Source of the DNA: Coccinella septempunctata
Lineage: Eukaryota; Arthropoda; Insecta; Coleoptera; Coccinellidae
Assembly (NCBI RefSeq): GCF_907165205.1
Contig: NC_058189.1
Location: forward strand, 70,455,815-70,519,814
DNA: 64,000 nt
Direction of reading: 5' to 3'
Shown: positions 27,001 to 39,000 of the stretch, piece after piece
Numbering within the stretch: the first letter of the stretch is position 1
Layout of the letters: every line of letters begins with the position of its first letter
The notes under the pieces: generated by a model
Database searches by the model: none
What the model saw: only the letters and a program-made list of their open reading frames with translations
Told to the model about the DNA's origin: nothing
Translations under genes and position numbers: made by a program

Positions 27001-30000
27001 TATGTCATAGCTAATAAACTTCTGACAGCGTTTATAACTTGAAGTTTTAAAGACATTAAAACTCATTTCAACATAATCGTTTCGTGTACTTTACCCCGAG
27101 GGAAAACTAATTTTATGTCGTTTATACAACGATACAACCAACTATGTTGCCTTGCGTCCTGCGGGCTCGAAGTAATTTACGATACACTCCATTTTAATTA
27201 CTCGAAAATCAATCAACTTATAACAAAAATAGGAAAGACGGAAAAACAATCCTGAGATTGATTTTTCCGAGCAAATAAACGAACCGAATTATCTGGGAGT
27301 GTTCGCGCTCTCAGCAACCCTGAAAAATTGGATGATACCGCTTCAGTTCATTCAACAGAATCAACGGAGAATATAAGTGATGAATGAATTGCGGTAGGTC
27401 GGTAAATAAGGCGCATCTACTGTGGAAAATTAAATTCCATCAGGGGGATTTATCAGGACCGATGTAATTCTATTTGGTTAACGTGATTCTACGATCGCAA
27501 AGGGGATTCAATAATTTCCAGATTTTATAATTGAATTCTATATTTGACAGGGGAATATTGTTCGATTTCAGAATGGAGAGAGAATGGGTTAGTTTCGATG
27601 TTTTTTCGCCCTTCGTGATAGGGTTATTGTCACTTCTTCTGTACTCCATTCACTTTTATTTTAGCACTCGGTTGGCCATGGAAATTTGACACATTTCACT
27701 CTGTATAGTACGAAAATGTGGGGTTATGAAGATTGTCAAAACATTTTTGGGTTTTAAATCAACGCTATGTTGCCCGTTCTACGTAAAAGTTTCTGTTATT
27801 ACGTATTTTATCACAATGTCGAATCTCTTCGGAAAATATGTGACGAACATAATTGAAGTTTATACAAACTGATTGAAGGCATACCAAATCCAGTTATTTG
27901 CATGGAAAATACAAGAGATCAGTATAATATCATAATATGCACTAGCTTGAGGAGAGTTAATGTTCGTTATCTTCTTTGGCTAGAGTTTGAATACGTTGCA
28001 TCAGTTGTAGATTTCAAAAATATTAACCCGAAGATGAAATGCATATGATGCAGTGGTTGGGAATGGGATCTCCCGAAGGAATTATCAGATAATTACAAGA
28101 ATGTTAAATTCCTCAACAAAAACCATCTTGGATCAATATAAGTAAAAGGAACTGAAGGAAGTTTCAGTCAAGATGAACTTCTCCTTCGAACAAAGATTTC
28201 ACATGAATAAACAATTAACAGGACAACTGGCTGTTCATCTTAATACATTGATAAAATAATAATAATAAGGTATTTATTGGTACCTTAAGACATTTACAAT
28301 GTATAGGACAGGTCAAATGAAAAATAAAAAAATCAATTTTCGGAAACTTATTCTACGATGACATTCATCGAAAATCCTGTAGTAAGCTTTTCTCATTAAT
28401 TCACTCAAACATAAAATTCTCAAATGCCACCACTTTTTTGGGTCTCCCAATAGAAGGGAATTCTTTGTCATCCCCTTCATTTACAATCTTTCTGATTGTG
28501 GAAATAATCAGCTGAAATATGAGTCGTTTAGATATTAGAATATAAATTCTCTTACATTAAATATGTTCGCTGACGTATTGTGGATTTCAGAAAATCAGGG
28601 TATAACTATTTGAAAGAGCGAACCTGAATTCTAAATAGAACTTCCTGAAACCCTGTCTCTTTTGTCAATAACTTGCGGCATTTTCGTAATAAAAATTGAT
28701 ATTAGTTGTGGCAACAGCGTTTTGACATTAACGACATTTCATGAGTGCCAACCTCACTCCGTTCTAGTTACAAAAACTTGCGAAAATTATTTCATGGCCA
28801 ACCGACTGCTTCTTGATCACTGATCACTGTTCACTGTGTGATCAGTGATCCCTATCAATTATTTATTTGACAGCGTATTTTCGAGGAAGCATTAGGATGA
28901 GGAATAAATTAATCAACTCACGAAAAATACAAAATACGGAAACAGGAACAATCGGATATTTCACGAGAATGAATAAATTTAAATAATGGTCTCGTTTCAC
29001 AGTGAAATTAGATTGTAAATTGGTTAAGGCTAACTTATTCGAGACATTATTTAAGGAAATTTGATTTCATTTAGTTTTAATCGCGAAGTAGTCGAAAATG
29101 AGGCTCATTATGGGAATTGAACTTCATTCTTTGTCCTCGATGGTCTCAGATTTGTCAGGTTATCAAGTTCGAAGTAGTAATTATCTACAGGGTGAGCAAA
29201 ATTCGTTGTCTACTGACAGGATCTCGAGAACTATAAGAGCTAGAAGAAAACGGATGACACATTTCCGAGCTCTATTTCAGAGAAACAAAGAATGGTAAAA
29301 ACGATTTCTGGTTTTTGAGATATTTGCAAACAATGAGATTTTGACGATTTCGAAAAGTTCTCATAACTTTTTTGTCTTTGAAGTTACAGATCTGAAACTT
29401 GAACCTTTTACAGGCACTTTTTCATGTAGGATCTACTGACAAGCTCGAAATATTTTTTCATTTCGAATCATTAGGCGAACTTTCGTTCTTTTAAATGCAA
29501 ACTTTTATTGAATTTGTTACTTTTGAATTGAAAAAAAACTGTTTTCAGTAGATTCTACGTATGGAAGTGTCTAAGAAGGTTCATGTTTCAGATCTGTAGC
29601 TTCAAAGAAAAAAAGTTTTGAGAACTTTTCGAAATCGCTAATAACTCAAAAACGAAGAAACGTAGGAGGCTACGGTTTTCGCCATTCTTTGTTTCTCTGA
29701 AAAAGAACTGGGAAATGTACCATCTGTTTTCTTCTAGCTCTTATAGTTCTCTAGATCCCCTCAGTAGTCAACCAATTTTGCCCATTGTGTACAATACCGC
29801 ATTCAATATCGGTAAGTTCAATTCACATCATCTTTAATGTAGAAGAGTCAAAAAAAAAGAAGTAGAGTCAAAAAAAAGAAGTAGCCCATCCACTTGCATC
29901 AAAATGCTTTGTGAATTTCCTTCTCCCTTCAAATGCATTGCAGATATTAATGATTACCATATAGTGAGAAAGACACAAGGTGCAACTTTTCAGATTTCTC

Positions 30001-33000
30001 TGGCACAAACACGCGATGAACCTCTCAAATATTTTCAATCGTCTCCCTATACTCCATTGATCCACGGTACTCCCTTTATTTAGGTGAAATAATCGTGGAT
30101 CATTCAAACATAAAAAAAAGTAATGAAATAGCAAGCAATCTTCTGGATATCAATATGACCAGAGCATTTAGGTCGCTGTATATAATCACACAAATTATCT
30201 GAAAACTCTTCTGTGCTAGTGAAAAACATGTAGAGATTCTTCAGTTCACTTCCGTGTACCTTTTTCAGGTTGGAGCTCCCGCTCCTGGTGGACAATATGC
30301 ACACTACAAAGAAGATCTGTATTTATATGGTCAACGGGCATTTGGTATGCCTCCCGACAGGCATTATCGAATGTTACACACAGCCGGAGAAGAAAAACCC
30401 CCCATAGTCGTTTTGAGTGTGGTCGTCATGGAAGCTGAGGGATTAGAGGCCAAAGATGCAAACGGTCAGTTGGCAAAAAAAAATTTCGTGGAAAACGCTC
30501 ATTATTCGAATTCAGGTTTCAGCGACCCATACTGTATGTTGGGAATTCAACCAATGGCGGCCCCCTGCTCCCCTCAGCCACATACCCCGAATAGGACGCT
30601 CTCAGATGCCTGTTTACCAGAAGGTCCAGGTGAGAAACTATGCATACATTGTTATAAGTAATCGAAAGTAATAAAGAAACTACAATTCAAATTTCAAGCC
30701 TTCCTCTTTGCTAATTGAATATGTGATCGTCATTAACTTGCAAGGGTTCAGTTTTCTGGCTTTAGCCAATCGTTTTTGAGAACTTCATCGCGCGTGGTGT
30801 TCTTCATCAAAAACAGGCAGACATGCATTCATTCCTTCATTCATTGTTGTATCCCGTTACCGGGAATAAATCTACAAAAAGACAAAAAAAAACGGTGCGA
30901 ACAGACTTAAATTTCTTAGGGCTAATTGCGACTGTGTGCCCTCCTGTGACTGAAGAGACCCAACCGTGACCTACAGGTCCTCCCACACTCTGGGCATGGA
31001 TAGTCACCAACCAGATCTGGCCTCAGCTGTATCCTTCCCGAGTCTCCATTATAACTGTGGACCAAAGACCTCCACTGTGATCTGTCTAACGCTAGTTGTT
31101 CCCAGTTATGATTGGCATTAACTGATTTTAGGGATTGCTGTAGTATATCCTTAAACCGCTTATACTGGCCTCCTAGTTTCCGAGCCCCATTTGAGAATTC
31201 TCCATACACAGCTATATTGTGGAGTCTTGTGTCTTGCATCCTCAGAATGTGGCCGCTCCATCTGAGTCGGGCCCTCGTTACTTGAGTCTCAATTGTTGTA
31301 CAACTCGCGCGTTGCAAGACTTCTGCATTCGAAACTTTGTGGAACCATCTGATGTGCATAATTTGTCTTAGATGACGTTGTTGCTTTCGTTCAAGCTGTT
31401 TAATATGTCGCCTGTAGGGCGTCCAGCTTCCGCTTCCGTTAAGAAGCGTTGGGAGGACCACTGCTTTGTAAACAGCTGCCTTGGTCTTCAGATTGAGGTC
31501 GTGATTTTGAAACACTCTGTTCTTTAGCTTCCAGAATGCCCGTGATGCCGAATTGATACGGTTGTGTATTTCCGTATCTAGGTTAGCCATAGTAGTTATG
31601 AAGCTTCCCAAGTATTTGAACTGCTCGTCCTGTTCTAGAGTTTCATTCTCCAGCTCCAGGCTGATATCTGTTTGAAGGCTTTCTGGCGGACTTACCAGGA
31701 TTTTGGTTTCGTCGATATTGAGTCTAAGGCCTAAGGCTTCGTATATATGTTTACAGGTGTCCAACACTATCTGTAGATCCTCTGGGCTGCTAGCATTAAG
31801 TGCGCAATTGTCTGTATATTGAAGTTCCGTGGTAATCTTCATATGGGTTTTTGCTCTGAGGCGCTTCATGTTAAATAGGCCTCCATCAAATCGACATGAT
31901 CCCAATAATGACTGAAACTTTCATGCTGGGCCTGTTTCAAAGACTGAAACCTCTTTATTATTCAATGAAACGCGTGTAGACACAAAAGAACCCTCCTTCG
32001 ACCGACTGGTCCATTTCCAATTTAATTATCATGCTCCCACCGAAGAAAAACAGAACTTACCGACCGTTTCTTTCGTATTGACCCAAGAAATCGGAAAATG
32101 TCTCGGGGGACATGTCTCGCAACGCTTCACACAGACTTCGCATCGAGAGGGAGGGACAACATCTTATCTAATACCCAACGGTCTTTCCGCAATCGCGAAA
32201 AAAAAAACCAACTACGAAATGGTTCCCGACACTTTTACGGCGTTCGATAACTCGAAAATGCTGCGTTTGTCAGGTGATCGTGGGAAGTTGAGGGAACGTC
32301 ACAACTTTCGGACGCGTTTAATTGATTGCAGTGTTGAGCGGTTGCAAAATGGCAAGTTGTAGCTTGTTCTCGGTAGGATCAAAACCAGGGTAGTAAAAAT
32401 ATAGACTGAAATATCGACTGAGGGAGTTTCAATACAGGAAAACTTGGTTTGCTCAATATTTCGTAATTTTTTTCTCATTTTTAATGAAGTTCTGCAGTTT
32501 TGTTACAATGGGAAATTCTCCTCAATTTGGTTTATCTCTGCATATGCAAGTTTAAACTGAATAATTATGAGTTTCATTCATGAGTTTTTCAAATTCACCG
32601 CGGAAATTATTCAAAATCATCCTTCAAATATGGGGTTTTAAAATTTAAATCGCTTTGTGCGGAGTTTACGATTTGGCAACAGCGCATACAAGACAATGAT
32701 AAGAACAATGTCCGATCAGCTTGTTTATAAAATATCAGCTGTTGATCTACAGGCGCGTACTTACTGGCGAGATTCAACTGCAACCGGCCATAAAAATCCC
32801 ATAAAATTTAACGACCTTCCTCGTTCATCGCAGACTTCATAGACAGCCATCTTTGTCTATCTCATCAAGATAATGCTTTTGTTGTCCTTTATTATCAAGG
32901 CATATTTCAGTCGATGTTGCCAGCTTGTACAGTTATCACAAAACGCTTTAAACTTTAAATACCCATTTTTATTTTTCATTTTTAAGTGCTTAAAATATTT

Positions 33001-36000
33001 TTTTTGGAAAACGGTTGAAATGGGTATTTAAAAATATGACGTTTCAAAGATATTTCATAAAGAATACATCATGTTCGTCAGAAGGAGTATTCCCTATTGA
33101 CATATATGGGAATCATGAATTGAACAGTGAAACAATGTCCAATCATATCGAAAATGTTGACATAAATTTGTAGAAATGCAGATCCCAACTTGTTAATTTA
33201 AGACAACATTTTCCGAGAATCACAAGGAAATTTTGACATTCCAGACAAAATTTCTCAAAGAAAAAGTCAAAATTTCCCAACTGTTACAAAATATTTAGTT
33301 CCTTAAGGTTGTTAGTGTCTTACATAAACTATTGAAAACACTCGTCTTCAAGGAATTAATTTCTATTTTGAAATTTTCGATACCTTTTAAAATCATTTAC
33401 AGTTATTCGACAATTAGTAAAATTATTGAAAATTGGAGGAACATTATTAGAAGTATGAGAAACATTTTTGACAACATGCAAGGTTTATTTTGTTGAATAT
33501 TTTGTACTGTGAAAATTTTATTTTCCACATCAACCATTTTGTTAAGAGATTCTTCGATATAGGTATCCTTCAGCAATGTTTGATGATTTCCATCCGCCAT
33601 GCCTCATTAAAATACTTATGTCGACACCAGAGTCAACCAATATTGTTGCAGAAGACCGACGAAAGCAGTGACCAGTATATTCTGTCGAATTTTCAAAGTT
33701 CAAACAACTAACAACAATTTTAGGCATTTTCCTTAATTTATGTATTTCTACTAATTGTCTACAACCCTTTCCGCTTTGATATTTAAAGAAAAGTCGGTCA
33801 CTGTTGATATTTTCTGGTCTTCCTTATAAGGTTTGATTCGCCTTATAACCTTGAGCTTGCCGTTTCAATAAAAAACGTTTTGAATATGTAGATCTATCTA
33901 CATTGTGTTTTATTGCAAGGGTTCAATTCAACAATGAATAATTGACCCACAATGTTGAAGATTTCATCTTTAAACAAAGGTCTAGGAAGTGTGCCATCAT
34001 AACATTCTCCGAGAAAGAACTCGTATTTTTACTCTTGCGATAGTACAAAACGTTTATATTCATATTCGTAATTTCCTCTTGATTTCTTTGGCAATAATTT
34101 TAATTGAGCAGTGGAAGTAAGTATAAGCAGTATAATGCGTATCGATGATCTCTGAGAAATCAATAATTGATTAATGAATAAATAGTTCTATCAAGTGTTT
34201 CAAAATTATCAGATTTAAATGGGTTTTTATGATAAAATTATCGAATTTTCGAGTTCGCCCATTGAGGAACAGTTTACCAGAGAGAATTACCAGAGATATC
34301 TCTCGTATCGTTTTGATAGGATGGAAAACATTGTGCCAACCCCCACGTCGCCATATTCCCCGTCGTTTCCCACAGCTAATAACCTCATAATCCTCTGTTT
34401 GTCAGGTAATCACGAGAAGTTACGAAAACATCACAGCTTCAAGCTGAGTTTCAAACGGAAGGACGGCAGGGTGAGGGAGCAGCGAGACAGTTTGGGTGGA
34501 GCGCTGCCTGCCAAGTTCATAAGGGCCACTTCCGTCAAGCCTCACACCCTCAACCCCAAGTGGAACGAGAAATTTCGATTGTAAGTGAATGATGCACTTT
34601 CGGCAGGTCCGTTTTTGTCGCCGACGAGCGTCGGTTATTATTTATTTATCAGCACCTACTTTGGGGCCTTATGAAGTAGACGCGAGGGAGTACCTCGGAG
34701 AGATTCTCTGGAAATTGCTGCGGCATATTAATAGCGGAAGAAAAAAAATTGCACGGTGTTACGGGAGGGATAAATTGGTTGGGGTAGGTGGGATTTTCGG
34801 TGTTTCGTCCATAATATATTGGGAAGTGTGATTTATAGGGAGGTTTGGGGATGTTCCACGCGAGGAATGATTAGTGACAGAAATTTCGGAAAAACGAATA
34901 TTTCAAGTACATTTCGGGCAATAGTTTGTGAGCCCACGATGCTAAATCGGGATTTACTCGAGCGTCGTGGAGACCTAGTGGATTTTGAAGATTAGATGGT
35001 AGAAAGATGGTTGTATGATGTATGCACTTTCAGCGGTGGGGAAAGCGTCTGCAGATTCTCAAACATGTAAAAAAAATCGTCAAGTACACACAAGTCTCTG
35101 TTGATAAATTCATGTTAATCTGGCAGTTTGCGTAGTGGGGCTGGCCGTACAGAAGAGTTGACAATTGTGAAAACGTGTCAGATTTTCAGAGAATATATTA
35201 ATTGAACCCAAAGGAAGCTATTTTTCAAGAGACTGTCAATACGGACTTATAAATACATACTCGAGCCTGTCAGATTTTCATACACATTGGTATGAAAATA
35301 TAGGTTTCCGAACACGCTGAATCTATTGCGAGAAATTTCGAAAGCCTGCCTCCCTTCGTTTAGGTTTTCATCTTGGAAATGGCATTTTTCAAAAATTGCA
35401 ATTTTCAATCTGCGATATCTCCTGTTATATTCTTCTGATCCAATTGGGATTTCCGGTTATATAATCAGCATTGCCAAGGCTTCCACCCACAAAAACTCGA
35501 TTTCGAAAACCTCGATTTTTTGGGTAAAAAATGAGCAAGGGGTTAGACCCCCCTAAAATGGCATATTTGCACCTCTGTCTGAGAATCAAGATGTACTATT
35601 ACTATCCTAGAATATGGAGTGCATGAAATTTGTTACGAAGATTGTAGAAAACCAAACAGTTGATGCTTCAATAGAAAATTGCACCCCAGAGAGCTCTTCG
35701 AAGTCAACTCGAAAATGAAAAGTGGAAAAACAAAACAAAAAATATATATTCTCTTACACAGCGTCAGATATGTTGAAATTTTGGTATGAAAATATAGGTT
35801 TTCGAACACGTTGAATCTATTGCGAGCAATTTCGAAAACCTATATCTCCCCGTTTGGATTTTTATCTTGGAAATGGCATTTTTCAAAAATTGCAATTTTC
35901 AATCTTCGATATCTCCTGTTATATTCTTCTGATCCAATTGGGATTTCCGGTTATATAATCAGCATTGCCAAGGCTTCCACCCTATCACAAAAACTCTATT

Positions 36001-39000
36001 TCGAAAATCTCGATTTTTTGGGTCAAAAATGTGCAAGGGGTTAGACCCCCCTAAAATGTCATATTTGCACCTCTGTCTGAGAATCAGGATGTACTATTAC
36101 TATCCTAGAATATGGAGTGCATAGAATTTGTTACGAAGATTCTAGAAAACCAAACAGTTGATGCTTCAATAGAGAATTGCACTCCAGAGAGCTCTTCGAA
36201 GTCAACTCAAAAATGAGAATTGAAAAAACAAAACAAAAAATATTTTCTCGTACACAGCGTCAGATATGTGCAATTTTGGTATGAAAATATAGGTTTTCGA
36301 ACACGTTGAATCTATTGCGAGCAATTTCGAAAGCCTGCCTCCCTTCGTTTAGATTTTCATCTTAGAAATGGCATTCTTCAAAAATTGCAATTTTCAATCT
36401 TCAATATCTCCTGTTATATTCTTCTGATCCAATTGGGATTTCCGGTTATATAATCAGCGTGCCTAAGCTTCCACCCTAGTGTTAAAACTCGATTTCGAAA
36501 ATCTCGATTTTTTGGGTCAAAAATGAGCAAGGGGTTAGACCCCCCTAAAATGGCATATTTGCACCTCTGTCTGAGAATCAGGATGTACTATTACTATCCT
36601 AGAATATGGAGTGCATAGAATTTGTTACGAAGATTCTAGAAAACCAAACAGTTGATGCTTCAATAGAGAATTGCACCCCAGAGAGCTCTTCGAAGTCAAC
36701 TCGAAAATGAAAAGTGGAAAAACAAAAAAAAAATATTTTCTCGCACACAATAGGTGCAATTTTGGTATGAAAATATAGGTTTTCGAACACGCTGAATCTA
36801 TTGCGAGCAATTTCGAAAGCCTGCCTCCCTTCGTTTAGATTTTCATCTTAGAAATGGCATTCTTCAAAAATTGCAATTTTCAATCTTCGATATCTCCTGT
36901 TATATTCTTCTGATCCAATTGGGATTTCCGGTTATATAATCAGCATTGCCAAGGCTTCCACCCTATCACAAAAACTCTATTTCGAAAATCTCGATTTTTT
37001 GGGTCAAAAATGTGCAAGGGGTTAGACCCCCCTAAAATGTCATATTTGCACCTCTGTCTGAGAGTCAGGATGTACTATTACTATCCTAGAATATGGAGTG
37101 CATAGAATTTGTTACGAAGATTCTAGAAAACCGAACAGTTGATGCTTCAATAGAGAATTGCACTCCAGAGAGCTCTTCGAAGTCAACTCGAAAATGAGAA
37201 GTGAAAAAACAAAACAAAAAATATTTTCTCGTACACAGCGTCAGATATGTGCAATTTTGGTATGAAAATATAGGTTTTCGAACACGTTGAATCTATTGCG
37301 AGCAATTTCGAAAACCTATATATCTCCCCGTTTGGATTTTTATCTTGGAAATGGCATTTTTCAAAAATTGCAAATTTCACTCGAGGATAAGTCAAGACCG
37401 AACGGTTGCGCCCAAATGGATGAAATTATCGAATTTATCACTAGAAGAGTTGCTCTTTCAGAATATGTATCACATTTCCATCTACAGGCTGTCTCCGACA
37501 ATTCCTACAATGTACAGGTCTAATTTTTGGTAGAGGTACTCTAGCGAGTCAAATTTCCCTCTTGGAACCAACTACAATTAGAAGTGAGAAAAAATAGAGA
37601 TTATGAATGAAATACTCATACGGAGTTAAAATGAGAAAAATTCTGCTCTTCAATTTTTTCTTTAACAATAAATACGGAAATATTTGCATGGCTTTTCAGT
37701 TAATATTTCTAATGAACTCCAGTATCTAGGATGCTTCAAAAGAAATTAATCTCGTCGATACTGCGAGTATTTCCCATCAAAAATTCCTGCAGTAGATTGA
37801 CAAATTTCATCTTAATATTATTAAGCTCCCGGAAAACCATGTTCATAAATGCCTCTCCGAGAAAAAACACAATTTTGACCAATTCACATTCACCCTATTT
37901 TTCACGAACGCTCGCAGTGAATCAGTGAAGGTATCTGATTCCCCACGTCAAACTCGCAACAAAAATGATGTGCCTCATCAAATAGGGTTGCGAGGTTTGA
38001 GTGGAATCACGAGAGTCAATTTACATTGCCGTTTGCTTCACATGAAAAGATGTTGAGTAACTTTGCCAAACATTTACCTGTGATCAGACGAGGCAAACCG
38101 CTCACGAGGTCAAACGCAAACAAATCAAGTCCAAAGCTATATTTGCCCTTCATCGTAATACACTAACCAACAAAAAAACTCGGCCACCTAAAATTTTGCT
38201 GAAGTTCATTGCTCAAGAACTTTTTCAATTGCTTTCAATTGTTTTTACCCAAAATTGTAGATAATTTCTTTGGTATTAAAACAACTCTCTTCAAAATCTA
38301 GAAATCAGAGATGAGAAAAATTAATGTATCTTGTTGTGAATCTGAACATGGCCAATTGATAACTACATATGTCATTGTTCATTGTGAACAAATTCAATAA
38401 GGATAAATTATACAAAGCAGTAAACAACAAAGATATCAATTTTAGCTTTACTTTTAACTCTCTATACTTTGAAGTAGTGGTGAGTCATTTACTCGTACAA
38501 TTGTTTCAACAATACATTCTTGAGGTCAAAAGAAACACTTTTTCCCTTACCATTTTTTTTGAATCGGCTCGGTTTAAAAGATACAATCTGTTGAAAAACC
38601 ATAAATGATCAATAGTTTTTCTTTCGTTTGATTTTCTACACTCGATCGCTCTGCAACGCGAAACACGCAATTTGACCCAAGAGGAATGTGCCCAAGCGGT
38701 AGTTTTGCGAGAAGAAGGGTGGACATACACAAGAATTGCAGAAAGGTTTGGAGTTTCCCATACAAGTGTGTCCAGAATGTTGCAGCGATTCAGGGACAGG
38801 TATGAATGTCCGAAGACCAGGACAGGGTAGACCACGGGTAACAACTGACATTCAAGAACGTTACTTGAGAGTTTCTTCGTTGAGACAACGGTTGGCAACC
38901 GCTCGCCTCCTTCAAACTCAGCTTGAGCAAACTCATGAGGTGCAAATTAGCACTCAGACAATAAGAAATCGCCTCAGAGAATATGATTTAAGGCCTCGTG

